From positions 1,922,001-1,986,000 of the forward strand of contig CAVWBO010000007.1 of NCBI GenBank assembly GCA_963753185.1: 64,000 bases of DNA, written 5' to 3'. This document shows, piece after piece, positions 7,920-15,893 of this stretch (positions are counted from its first letter, which is position 1; every line of letters starts with the position of its first letter). The DNA comes from SZUA-442 sp963753185. GTDB lineage: Bacteria > Actinomycetota > Acidimicrobiia > Spongiisociales > UBA5794. A program made the position numbers and the translations under genes. The notes under the pieces are model-generated. The model was not told the origin of the DNA, made no database searches, and saw only the letters and a list, made by a program, of their open reading frames with translations.

Positions 7920-8312
7920 TCAGCTGGCTCGCTCGGCGGCCTCTCGGAGCCACTCGACGATCTCGTCGTCGATCTCATCCGCTCCGTGAAGCTCCAGGTG
8001 GTGCATCCAGTGCCGCGTGGCAGGATGCACGACCTCCTTGAACCGCGCCGATCGATCGTGCCGCCCCAGTGCGATGGAAAGCACGACCTCTGCGTCCGGT
8101 GTCTTCAGGTACTGGCCCGGGAGCCAGAGGTAGGCGAAGCCCCTCCTTCGCCGGAATGCGATCTGGCTCTTGGTGGTCCGCACCTCAAACGGCCCGAGGT
8201 TGGCCAGGCACGAGCGGACCTTCTTGTACACAGACATGGCAACTGGGTGCCCGTCGAGAAGGTCCTCTGGCTCCACAGCCCTATGCTGCCACGACCCGGC
8301 TGCCATACGCAT
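7920..8312 (-). CDS. DUF5655 domain-containing protein
   Basis: A 130-residue protein matching the DUF5655 pattern: 'EDLLDGHPVAMSVYKKV', 'VRTTKSQIAFRRRRGFAYLW', 'VVLSIALGRHD' and 'KEVVHPATRHWMHHLEL'. The function is unknown; related domains are sometimes fused to or neighbours of DUF1801 proteins, one of which lies 0.9 kb away. Two in-frame ATGs (8312 and 8306) could start translation. It converges on the DUF1801 gene side of the island and has no operon partner. Confidence 0.9.
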   Translation of the reverse strand: MRMAAGSWQHRAVEPEDLLDGHPVAMSVYKKVRSCLANLGPFEVRTTKSQIAFRRRRGFAYLWLPGQYLKTPDAEVVLSIALGRHDRSARFKEVVHPATRHWMHHLELHGADEIDDEIVEWLREAAERAS

Positions 8313-8375
8313 ATCGCCGGATCAGGGGCGCATACCGACATCTGCCGACGAGGCTCGGACCCCACGCAGTAACCG

Positions 8376-8498
8376 GCAATCCCGGACGCATCACAAATAC
8401 GGGACTGACCACTCGCAGTGATTCAAACCGTTGCTTCTGCGCGGCGGAATCGCGTCGTAGACCTCTGCCGACAGCGTCCTCATCGCCGGGTCTAGGCG
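8376..8498. repeat. 123-bp direct repeat, right copy
   Basis: Second copy of the segment at 1461-1583, same orientation. It occupies the middle of a 320-bp gap (8313-8633) in which I see no gene. It lies about 170 bp from the 3' end of tRNA-Val(CAC). Confidence 0.8.
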
Positions 8499-8633
8499 AC
8501 CACCACCGGGCAGGACGCCCAGCGCGCGAGGACGTTGCCCGAGGGAGTCCCATGACGCAGATCCGGACCTCTGACGGACACCAGACGGACACCTGACACC
8601 ACACAAGGGCTGATTGAAGATCCCGATATGCAA

Positions 8634-8659
8634 GAATCCCCTGTGTTTACAGGGGATTC
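8634..8659 (-). terminator. hairpin downstream of tRNA-Val(CAC)
   Basis: GAATCCCCTG and CAGGGGATTC form a perfect 10-bp stem with a 6-nt loop, 7 nt after the tRNA 3' end on the minus strand. The U-tract is weak (TTG), so termination may be imperfect. Confidence 0.7.
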
Positions 8660-8665
8660 TAAAGG

Positions 8666-8737
8666 TGGGCGCTACTGGGATCGAACCAGTGACCTCTGCC
8701 GTGTGAAGGCAGCGCTCTCCCGCTGAGCTAAGCGCCC
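8666..8737 (-). tRNA. tRNA-Val (anticodon CAC)
   Basis: A full cloverleaf on the minus strand: acceptor GGGCGCT/AGCGCCC, D-arm GCTCAGCGGGAGAGC, anticodon stem CTGCC/GGCAG with loop TTCACAC (anticodon CAC, reading GUG), and T-arm with GGTTCGATCC. The discriminator is A and the CCA end is not encoded (ACC then T). Its 3' end faces the accessory island at 1-8.6 kb, the arrangement expected at an integration site used by tyrosine recombinases. Confidence 0.97.
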
Positions 8738-8801
8738 GGTCGGTGCGGGAGTGTAGACGTGCCGCCGTGAACCGGCGATGCGGACACGCGCACAGGTCGA
8801 G

Positions 8802-9425
8802 TCACTGGCGTGCGGCATGCGCTTGTCGATGTGCCACCAGCAGCCAGAACCCCAGGGCGTAGAGCGCCAGGAACAGCAGTTCGAACACCTCTTCGGCGGT
8901 CTTGAGGGTATCGATCGAGATGGGAAGGTCGAAGTACTCGCCGTCGCCGAGCTCGACGACCAAGTACATCGCTTGGATCACGTATCCGGCGACCAGTGCG
9001 ACGATCGAGGTCATCGGTACGTCCTCGAAGCGAGTGATGGCATACAGCACGAATGCTGTGACGACCCACAGCACGATCTTGAGCCAATCGTCGTTGAGGT
9101 TCGGTTCGGTCCGCTCGTGGACCCCGATGATCTCATCGACAGCGAGGGCTCCCGACGCTGCCGTGAACGCGAGCCAGAACCAGAAGCGAGCTCCGCCGGC
9201 GACGTTCTGGACGATGGACAGGAGCCCGAAGGCAGCCAGGATCCAGAGCAGACCGGAGGTGAACGCCTCGATGGCCGATCCCTCCTCGCTCGCGTCCGTG
9301 TCCGAAATGACCTGCGCCGCCAATCCGCACAGCACGTACACGAGGAAGAAGGCGGAGATGAGGATCTCGGGCCGCCGCCACGGAGGCGGGCGCGACACGG
9401 TGTCCGGGCTGGGTGCCTCGCTCAT
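8802..9425 (-). CDS. hypothetical six-TM membrane protein
   Basis: A 207-residue integral membrane protein with six hydrophobic segments (about residues 22-40, 56-78, 82-100, 115-131, 139-158 and 178-198). A conserved-looking polar loop 'AVDEIIGVHERTEPNLNDD' lies after segment 3, and the N-terminus is proline-rich. No family is recognised. Its ATG overlaps the stop of the upstream acyltransferase gene by 4 nt, so it is translationally coupled to it. A role at the membrane linked to lipid synthesis is possible but unproven. Confidence 0.75.
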   Translation of the reverse strand: MSEAPSPDTVSRPPPWRRPEILISAFFLVYVLCGLAAQVISDTDASEEGSAIEAFTSGLLWILAAFGLLSIVQNVAGGARFWFWLAFTAASGALAVDEIIGVHERTEPNLNDDWLKIVLWVVTAFVLYAITRFEDVPMTSIVALVAGYVIQAMYLVVELGDGEYFDLPISIDTLKTAEEVFELLFLALYALGFWLLVAHRQAHAARQ

Positions 9426-10777
9426 GCGATCGGAGCGGCGTCACGCACCGCGTCGTGGACTCGTTGTCGCTTCCCGACGATTTGGTCGGCGAGCGCAGCG
9501 ACGCGTCGACTCCGGAGCCATTGACGACCGGAGTGGTAAAACCGCACCACGCGCTCGGATGTGAAGAGGAGTGCCGCGAGCGAGAGCGGCAGCATCACCG
9601 CTGAGAACACGCCGAGCAGGATCGATTCCTCGAATGACTGCCATAGGGCGATCCCCCATGCGATCCCGAAGAACAGGATCGCCCCGGCGGGCTTCAGGGT
9701 GGCCTTGACTGCCGGGCCGACGGGAAGGAACCCCAATGCCCACACGAGGACCAGCGGCCACACGTTGACGGTCAGCCCGATGAGCGCGATCGGGATGGCG
9801 ACGAGCAACACCAGCGCCGTGCGCACGATGAATCCGAGGAACGACCCGGTCCCCATGCGCTGGGAGACCTTGAGATCCGACAGGCCGATACCGTCGAGGT
9901 CCCGCCGGAGATCCTCGGTCACCTCGATGATCGCATCCTTGCGGTCCGGGTCAACGCGGGCCAACTCCCCCGCCAAGCGATCGCGTGCCGCGATCGGTAT
10001 CGGTTCGGCCGGGTCGTCCGCCTCGACCCGGAGGGCCGCTTCGGCCGCCATCGTGAGGGTCCTCGCCTCCTGCCAGTCGGCGAAGTTCGGTGCCACGTTG
10101 CGCATGAGCTGCTCGATGTCGTCGGTCAACGCACGAACGGCCCGGCGATTCTCCGGTGTCGCGTCCCCGTCGGGTGCATACCGCTCGATCGACGCATCGA
10201 GGTCGATCGGCTCGCCGGCGTGGACGAAGATCCGGCTCCGAAGGGCAGCCTTGTCCTCGTAGTGGATGCCCACCGGGACGATGCGGAGACCAGCGGCGCC
10301 GGCGAGCCTCGCGCCGAGGGCGATCCGTGCGGCGCCGGTCTTCACCGGGGCGATGGACGGGTCCTCGCGCGTGATGCCTTCGGGAAAGATCAGCAGCTGG
10401 AGCCGGGCGACCAACGCCGTGTAGCACGAGGCGAACATCGTGTCGTTGGTCACCGGACCATCGTGCTCTTTCGGCTTGTGGACCGGGATCGCACCGATCC
10501 AGTTCATGATCCAACCGGCGAACGGGATCTTCCAGATCTTGTCCCTGGCCACGATGCGGGGCACGGTGGGTGAGGCATAGATGAGCACCAGCGGATCGGC
10601 GAAGCCGCCGAAATGGTTCGAGACCAGCACCACGGGCGATCCGGCAGGCACCGCCCCTTCGGGAAGCCGGAAGACCTCGATGTCCTCGTAGAGGAACGGG
10701 ACGATGAAGGCGACGAAACGCAGCAGGAATCGGTCCCGCAGCCTCATGGTCGTCCGGCCGTCCGCCTCGGTGGTCAT
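9422..10777 (-). CDS. PlsC-like acyltransferase with C-terminal membrane domain
   Basis: A 451-residue protein. The N-terminal half is a lysophospholipid/glycerolphosphate acyltransferase domain. The HX(n)D box is 'NHFGGFADP' (H55, D61, one residue longer than the usual HX4D), followed by 'LLIFPEGITRE' (FPEG at 131-134) and 'GLRIVPVGIHYED'. After a charged helical region come three to four hydrophobic segments at about 310-405, so the enzyme is membrane-bound. The likely reaction is acyl transfer to a lysophospholipid or related acceptor; substrate not determinable. A 65-bp piece of this gene (9673-9737) recurs at 26055-26119. Confidence 0.88.
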   Translation of the reverse strand: MTTEADGRTTMRLRDRFLLRFVAFIVPFLYEDIEVFRLPEGAVPAGSPVVLVSNHFGGFADPLVLIYASPTVPRIVARDKIWKIPFAGWIMNWIGAIPVHKPKEHDGPVTNDTMFASCYTALVARLQLLIFPEGITREDPSIAPVKTGAARIALGARLAGAAGLRIVPVGIHYEDKAALRSRIFVHAGEPIDLDASIERYAPDGDATPENRRAVRALTDDIEQLMRNVAPNFADWQEARTLTMAAEAALRVEADDPAEPIPIAARDRLAGELARVDPDRKDAIIEVTEDLRRDLDGIGLSDLKVSQRMGTGSFLGFIVRTALVLLVAIPIALIGLTVNVWPLVLVWALGFLPVGPAVKATLKPAGAILFFGIAWGIALWQSFEESILLGVFSAVMLPLSLAALLFTSERVVRFYHSGRQWLRSRRVAALADQIVGKRQRVHDAVRDAAPIA

Positions 10778-10885
10778 CGACCGATTCTATTGGGAGCCCC
10801 CATCGTCACCAAGCCCACCCCATTCGGCGCTTCGCGGAGCAGACCGACGGTCGCTGTGCAGGTCGGGCGGCGGTACGCTCGCTGC

Positions 10886-11239
10886 ATGAACGTGGCCGAG
10901 TTCGAACGCGAGGTGGACGGCGTCCTCGCCGCGCTCCCCGAGTGGATCCGGGAGAAGATGGACAACGTCTTCGTGGTCGTCGAGCGTCGCCCCGGACGCG
11001 ATCAGGACCCGACCGGTACGGGCCTTCTGGGCATCTACGAAGGGGTGTCGCTCGCTGAGCGTGGCACCGAGTACTTCGGTGTGGGGCCCGATCGCATCAT
11101 CGTGTTCTACGACGCCCACATGGCACTCGGGCTGACGGACGCCGAGTTGCGTGACGAGATCCGCACGACGGTTCTCCACGAGCTCGGCCACCACCTCGGA
11201 CTCTCCGACGACCGCCTCCACGAGCTCGGGTGGGCATGA
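10886..11239 (+). CDS. zincin-like metallopeptidase family protein (DUF1025)
   Basis: A 117-residue protein of the small zincin family common in actinobacteria. The zinc site is 'TTVLHELGHHLGLSDD', an HExxHxxG motif followed by 'RLHELGWA' at the C-terminus. The N-terminal 'MNVAEFEREVDGVLAALPE' is family-typical. No signal peptide is present, so it is cytoplasmic. A TACGCT -10-like hexamer ends 6 nt before the ATG and there is no Shine-Dalgarno sequence, which suggests a leaderless transcript. Proteolytic activity has not been shown for most members. Confidence 0.92.
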   Translation: MNVAEFEREVDGVLAALPEWIREKMDNVFVVVERRPGRDQDPTGTGLLGIYEGVSLAERGTEYFGVGPDRIIVFYDAHMALGLTDAELRDEIRTTVLHELGHHLGLSDDRLHELGWA

Positions 11240-11279
11240 CTGGTGTCCGGTAGCATGGGATGACACGAAGGGAGCACCG

Positions 11280-11579
11280 GTGGAAGACCTGATCGAAGAC
11301 ATCCAGGAGCGCACGGGGCTGCCCGCGGACAAGGTGCTCGAGGTCGTCACGATGGTGACCGACTACTTGAGGAACGCGCTGCCTGACGATCTCGTCGCAC
11401 AGATCACCCAGCACCTCAACAACGCAGCGGAGCGTGCGACCAGCGCAGCAGCCTCCGCATCCTCTACGGCGGCATCGTCGGCGTCCGCCGCCATCGGAAT
11501 GGCTTCCGGTGTCGCATCGAGTGCCTTCTCGGCAGCCAGGGACACGGTGGCGAACGCTCGGAACGACACCAGAGAGTGA
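11280..11579 (+). CDS. small DUF2267-like/alanine-rich protein
   Basis: A 99-residue protein with a GTG start preceded by GGGAG. Residues 1-45 ('IQERTGLPADKVLEVVTMV') resemble one helical repeat of DUF2267. The remainder is a low-complexity helix of Ala, Ser and Thr ('AASASSTAASSASAAIG') that could be amphipathic and surface-binding, rather like a phasin. It lies 40 nt after the zincin gene and 10 nt before plsB, so the three are probably one transcript. Function unknown. Confidence 0.75.
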   Translation: MEDLIEDIQERTGLPADKVLEVVTMVTDYLRNALPDDLVAQITQHLNNAAERATSAAASASSTAASSASAAIGMASGVASSAFSAARDTVANARNDTRE

Positions 11580-11589
11580 CCGACGTCGA

Positions 11590-13908
11590 ATGACCGACAC
11601 GACGCACGACACCTCAGGGAGACCCCACGATCCTCCGTGGCCGACCGAGCGCGGTCCCTACGTCGTGCTCCTCGACGCGGCGAGCGGACTCGAGGCACGC
11701 CTCATCCACGAGTGGATCGATCGCGTGAGTGCATCGGTCCGTGCCCCGATCGACACGTTCCGGCTCCCTCCATCGCGCCGCAGGAGGGGCTTCTCGTCGG
11801 TCGATCCCTCCATCGATCAACGCCTCCACCAGGAGGACGATCCCCTCCTCATCCCCGTTAGGGTCGCGTGGCTCGCGGCCGAACGCGACGGACAACGAAT
11901 GATCACCGTGCGCGATGTCGTTCGTTTCGGTGATCCGCGCGACCCAAACCGCCTGCAACAGCGATGGCTCCTCGGCGCACATCCCGACCGAGTGAGGATC
12001 GTGGTCGGTACGCCGGCGTTTCGATCCGAACTCGAGGCGCGCTGGACTGAACCGGAGGGCCGCGGTCCCGCTGACGGAACCTCGCTCGGCGAGTACGTTG
12101 CCCTTCAAGCCTGGCTCACACTCGAACGGGCTGAACGACGCTTGCGCGGGCAGCGATACAAAGTGCCTCGGTTCCTCGAAGAGGACCTCTTCTGGTCCCG
12201 GCCGTTCCAGGTCGGCATCAACCGCCTCTCGAAACTGGAGGGCAGGACCGTGCCGCGCATGCAGAAGCGCACCAGGCGGTACCTGAAGGAGATCGCGGCC
12301 CAGCACTCGCCGTTCGTGATCGACGTCGTGAACGCAGTGACGAGCACGATGATCGGTGCGGCCCACCAGGAGATCGACTACTCGGAAAGGGAACTCCGCG
12401 AGGTGTACCGACTCGGTGAGGCCGATCCGTTGGTCTTCCTCCCAAGCCACAAGTCGAACTTCGACCACCTCGTCTTCCAGCACATCCTGTACGAGAACGA
12501 ACTGCCGCTCAACCACACCGCTGGCGGCATCAACATGAACTTCTTCCTCATCGGGCCGCTCCTGCGTCGGTCTGGCATCTTCTTCATACGCAGGGAGTTC
12601 AAGGACAACGAACCGTACAAGTTCGTACTCAGGCAGTACCTCGACTACCTGCTCGAGAAGCGTTTCGCACTCGAGTGGTACGTCGAAGGGGGTCGATCCC
12701 GCACAGGGAAGCTCCGAGAACCCCGCCTCGGCCTGCTCGCGTACGTCGCTGACTCGTACCAGCGTGGGATCGTCGACGATGTCGTGCTCGTGCCTGTCTC
12801 CATCAACTACGACCAGATCACCGACGTGGGCTCATACGCGGATGAGCAGCGCGGCAGGGAGAAGCAGCGGGAGTCCTTCATGTGGGCCGTGAAGTTCGTC
12901 ACGGGCCTCAGGAAGCGTCACGGCAGCATCCACATCCGATTCGGCGAACCCCTCCGGCTGAGCTCGCGCATCGGGCGCGACGACGACCTCACGTCTGAGG
13001 AGGGACGTTTGGCGCTTCCGAAGGTGGCGTTCGAGGTCTCGACGCGCATCAACGATGCGACACCGATCACGGCAACAGGGCTCGTGACGCTCGCCCTGTT
13101 GTCGGTCGGCTCGCGCGGCCTGACCGTAGCGGAGACGGTCGACGTCCTCGCACCCTTCCTGGACTTCGTCACCGAACGCGACCTGCCGACGACCTTCGAC
13201 CACTCCATCTCGTCCCACAGCGCCGTCGAAGGCGCCCTCGAGGCGCTCAGGGACAATGGCGTCGTCGCGAGGACGGACGGCCTCACGGCGACCCTGTACT
13301 CGATCGGAGCCGAGCAGTACCTCCAAGCCGCCTACTACCGCAACACGATCATCCACTTCTTCGTGACGATCGGCATCACCGAACTCGCAATCGCCCTCGG
13401 CGTGCGCAAGGGCGGACGGATGGACGAGGAGTCGATCGTAGAGCGGGGCCTCCACCTCCGTGACCTGCTGAAGTTCGAGTTCTTCTTCGCACCGAGCAAG
13501 GAGTTCGCGGACGAGGTCAGGATCGAGATCGATCGCTATCGACTCGACGACGCGGAACCGGGAAGCGCCGTTGAAGTCGACGTCGAGGCCATGACCCCGG
13601 CCAAGAGCCCGATCGTGCTTCGTCCGTTCATCGAGGCGTACTTCGTCGCTGCATCGGCGCTGACCACATTCGACTCGACGACCGTGTCCGTTCCGGATCT
13701 CCGGAAGGCATCCATGGCCCTCGGCGAGCAGCTCTTCGTCGAGGGCACGATCCGCAACCACGAGGCGGTTTCGACGGCCCTGTTCGCGACTGCCGCTGAC
13801 GTCCTCGAGGGTCGAGGTCTTCTCAGCGCCGGCCTCGACGAGCGCGAAGCCTTCAGGGATGAACTCGAGACCATCCTCGGAGCCATGAACGCGATCGCTG
13901 CACTCTGA
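11590..13908 (+). CDS. plsB: glycerol-3-phosphate 1-O-acyltransferase PlsB
   Basis: A 772-residue protein of the PlsB/DHAPAT family, which acylates sn-glycerol-3-phosphate at position 1 to start phospholipid synthesis. The acyltransferase blocks are in order: 'LPSHKSNFDHL' (HX4D, H287 and D292), 'GGINMNFFLIGP', 'SGIFFIRREF', 'WYVEGGRSRTGK' and 'LVPVSINYDQI'. An N-terminal region of about 250 residues and a C-terminal helical region of about 300 residues match actinobacterial PlsB in size. The PlsC-like enzyme upstream on the other strand could do the second acylation. The start is the ATG 10 nt after the preceding gene. Confidence 0.95.
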   Translation: MTDTTHDTSGRPHDPPWPTERGPYVVLLDAASGLEARLIHEWIDRVSASVRAPIDTFRLPPSRRRRGFSSVDPSIDQRLHQEDDPLLIPVRVAWLAAERDGQRMITVRDVVRFGDPRDPNRLQQRWLLGAHPDRVRIVVGTPAFRSELEARWTEPEGRGPADGTSLGEYVALQAWLTLERAERRLRGQRYKVPRFLEEDLFWSRPFQVGINRLSKLEGRTVPRMQKRTRRYLKEIAAQHSPFVIDVVNAVTSTMIGAAHQEIDYSERELREVYRLGEADPLVFLPSHKSNFDHLVFQHILYENELPLNHTAGGINMNFFLIGPLLRRSGIFFIRREFKDNEPYKFVLRQYLDYLLEKRFALEWYVEGGRSRTGKLREPRLGLLAYVADSYQRGIVDDVVLVPVSINYDQITDVGSYADEQRGREKQRESFMWAVKFVTGLRKRHGSIHIRFGEPLRLSSRIGRDDDLTSEEGRLALPKVAFEVSTRINDATPITATGLVTLALLSVGSRGLTVAETVDVLAPFLDFVTERDLPTTFDHSISSHSAVEGALEALRDNGVVARTDGLTATLYSIGAEQYLQAAYYRNTIIHFFVTIGITELAIALGVRKGGRMDEESIVERGLHLRDLLKFEFFFAPSKEFADEVRIEIDRYRLDDAEPGSAVEVDVEAMTPAKSPIVLRPFIEAYFVAASALTTFDSTTVSVPDLRKASMALGEQLFVEGTIRNHEAVSTALFATAADVLEGRGLLSAGLDEREAFRDELETILGAMNAIAAL

Positions 13909-14053
13909 CACGCCACTTGCGCTCAGCGGACGCGTCGCACCGAGCCGAATAGGTCGATTGACCCATTTTCGACTCAACTTCGGGTCCCTGCTGCCGATAG
14001 AGCACGGAGGGGCAAGCGGAACCGTGTGCGGGACGCACACACAGGAGACGTCG

Positions 14054-14732
14054 ATGACGACGACAGACATGCAGCGCGGTACTGCACCCGTCGCTGCCGA
14101 AGAGGATGTGATCGCCGCTGGCGTCGATCCACCCACCTCGGTGGACGACGAGGCAAGATCGATCCTCGCAAAGGCCAGGTACGAGGCCTTCCGATTGATG
14201 ACCGATGCCCGTGAGGAGGCAGAGGAGATCCTCGCCCAGGCACGCCTCGAAGCGGATGCGATTCGCACCGACGCCGAGATGCAGGCAGAGTCGATCGTCG
14301 ATGCCGCGCACATGCGCGCTGACGAGATCCGTTCTACACGCCGCCCCCGAGGACGCCCAGACGGCGGAATCCGTCGCAACCCTCGAGAACGAGCACCGCG
14401 AACTCACCGATCGCGTGGGATCCCTGCGCCTCCTCGCCGATCAGCTCGAGGAGCGCTTCGCGGCACTCGCTGCGACTGCAAACGCACCCCATCCCGCCAT
14501 CGAGGAGACACCGCGCCCCGTTCTCGACTACTCACCGTCCGTCCCCGCCCCGGCCAGGACAGTGGTCGAATCGACCCAGGCCGGGACAGCCGATTCCACC
14601 ACGGCGCCGGCTGAGGAACGGGGCTCGTTCTACAGCCGCCGGTCGGCGAAACTGCCACGCATCGGCGATGCCGGAGGCAAGAACGCCCTCGACATGATGC
14701 GCACGATCAGGGAGAGCTACGACGATCACTGA
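14054..14732 (+). pseudogene. DivIVA-like coiled-coil protein, frameshifted
   Basis: Translation starts at 14054 (AGGAG 8 nt upstream) with 'MTTTDMQRGTAPVAAEED'. It continues as a charged heptad-rich helix ('AKARYEAFRLMTDAREEAEE', 'ADAIRTDAEMQAES') until about 14330. There coding character moves to the next frame: 'VLHAAPEDAQTAESVATLEN' and 'LTDRVGSLRLLADQLEERF', ending at 14732 with 'KNALDMMRTIRESYDDH'. Removing one C near 14330 would join them into a protein of about 225 residues. This is a DivIVA/Wag31-like coiled coil with a Pro/Ser/Thr-rich linker and conserved tail. It is either a recently broken gene or a base-calling error. Such proteins act in cell division and polar growth. Confidence 0.7.
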
Positions 14733-14747
14733 CGCAGTGGTCGGGTG

Positions 14748-15371
14748 TCAGGCGTAGAAGGGATTCGAACCGAGGGCGTGGTCGGTGACGTCAACGACCT
14801 CCTCGATCTCTGGAATCGCCTCGAGGATGGCCCGCTCGATGCCCTGACGGAGCGTGACCGCTGCGAGCCCGCATCCCTGGCATCCACCGCCGAGTTCGAG
14901 CATCGCCGTCGTGTCCTCCACCGCAACCAGGTGCGCGACGCCGCCATGGGCCGCGATCGCCGGATTGATTCGCTCCGAAAGGAGTGTGCGAATCTTCTCC
15001 TCGGGCGTGCCGGTCAGTTCGAGATCTCCGAGATCTCCGCCAGGCAGTTCGGGTGATGGAACGTTCGGATTCCGCATGACGAGCCCCGGACCCGCACCGT
15101 CGCCGGAGAGGTCGAGCACCGCTCCACGGAGGTTGTCGATCGAATCCACGGCGATTGCTACGGGGAGCCCTCCGTGGTCCTCGACGATGTCAGACGATGA
15201 GATGTCCTCGCTGCGCAGGAAGGCCGTCTCGTAGATGAATCCCTGCGAACCGACGCCCGTGATGCGGAGGCCGAGGTGCAGATCCTCGATGCCCTCGCCG
15301 TCGCGGAGGGAGAGGATCTTGTCACGTGCGGCGTCGGTGATTTCAACGATGGTCGTAGTGGTATCAGCCAT
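14748..15371 (-). CDS. nfuA: NfuA-type Fe-S cluster carrier
   Basis: A 207-residue two-domain protein. Residues 1-105 resemble the A-type (IscA/HesB) carrier fold ('ITDAARDKILSL', 'LRITGVGSQGFIYETAF') but contain no cysteine, as in E. coli NfuA's degenerate N-domain. Residues 120-200 are a NifU C-terminal domain with the cluster-binding C164-x-x-C167 in 'GGCQGCGLAAVTL'. The protein likely delivers 4Fe-4S clusters to client enzymes; MiaB and RimO, encoded in this window, are radical-SAM examples of such clients. The ATG at 15371 is preferred over an upstream ATG at 15398. It converges with the DivIVA-like gene. Confidence 0.92.
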   Translation of the reverse strand: MADTTTTIVEITDAARDKILSLRDGEGIEDLHLGLRITGVGSQGFIYETAFLRSEDISSSDIVEDHGGLPVAIAVDSIDNLRGAVLDLSGDGAGPGLVMRNPNVPSPELPGGDLGDLELTGTPEEKIRTLLSERINPAIAAHGGVAHLVAVEDTTAMLELGGGCQGCGLAAVTLRQGIERAILEAIPEIEEVVDVTDHALGSNPFYA

Positions 15372-15413
15372 TGTGCCGGGATGGTACCTCCGGGACACGG
15401 GGTACCGCGACGA

Positions 15414-15764
15414 TCATTCCTTGACGACGACCAGCTCGCCCGTTCGAAGGTCGAGAACCTGTTCCTGGGCACTCGAGCGGTCCGCGATCCATCGCGCAAG
15501 GGTCTCCCCCGGCACCCTGACGATCCACCACATGACGTCACGCGTGGTCGAAGCCCGCATCTCGATCCATCGCGCACGGCCGACGGCGATCGCCTCTGCC
15601 TCGTCGGCATACTCGCCAAGGATCGTTTCCGATGTCACCGGATACGGCATTCCCGGTTCGGGAGTCGGTTCACAGAATTCGACGATCTCGAATGCCACGG
15701 TTCCCCTCAGTTCGTCTCGCCCACCGTCATCGTAGCGTCCAACCCGTTGAGCCCACAGGGTCAT
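15414..15764 (-). CDS. hypothetical protein
   Basis: A 116-residue soluble, acidic protein from the ATG of 'MTLWAQRVGRYDDGG'. It has no membrane segment and a tryptophan-rich middle ('WIEMRASTTRDVMWWIVRVP'). Family unknown. It lies 42 nt upstream of nfuA on the same strand and may share its transcript. Confidence 0.65.
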   Translation of the reverse strand: MTLWAQRVGRYDDGGRDELRGTVAFEIVEFCEPTPEPGMPYPVTSETILGEYADEAEAIAVGRARWIEMRASTTRDVMWWIVRVPGETLARWIADRSSAQEQVLDLRTGELVVVKE

Positions 15765-15893
15765 AATCGACGGTTCCGGAGGAACTAGTCGAGTGTGTCG
15801 AGACAACACCGCAAGAAGCGTGAAACAAGGCCTATCGTCTGGGGGTCCGACTGGTGAGCAATCACCCAACCCCACCCATCGGAGCCTCCCCCC

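Noticed and set aside
12832..14379. 515-codon minus-strand frame
   Set aside because: It is antisense to plsB and the DivIVA-like gene, with Arg/Val/Asp-biased composition typical of shadow frames in GC-rich DNA.
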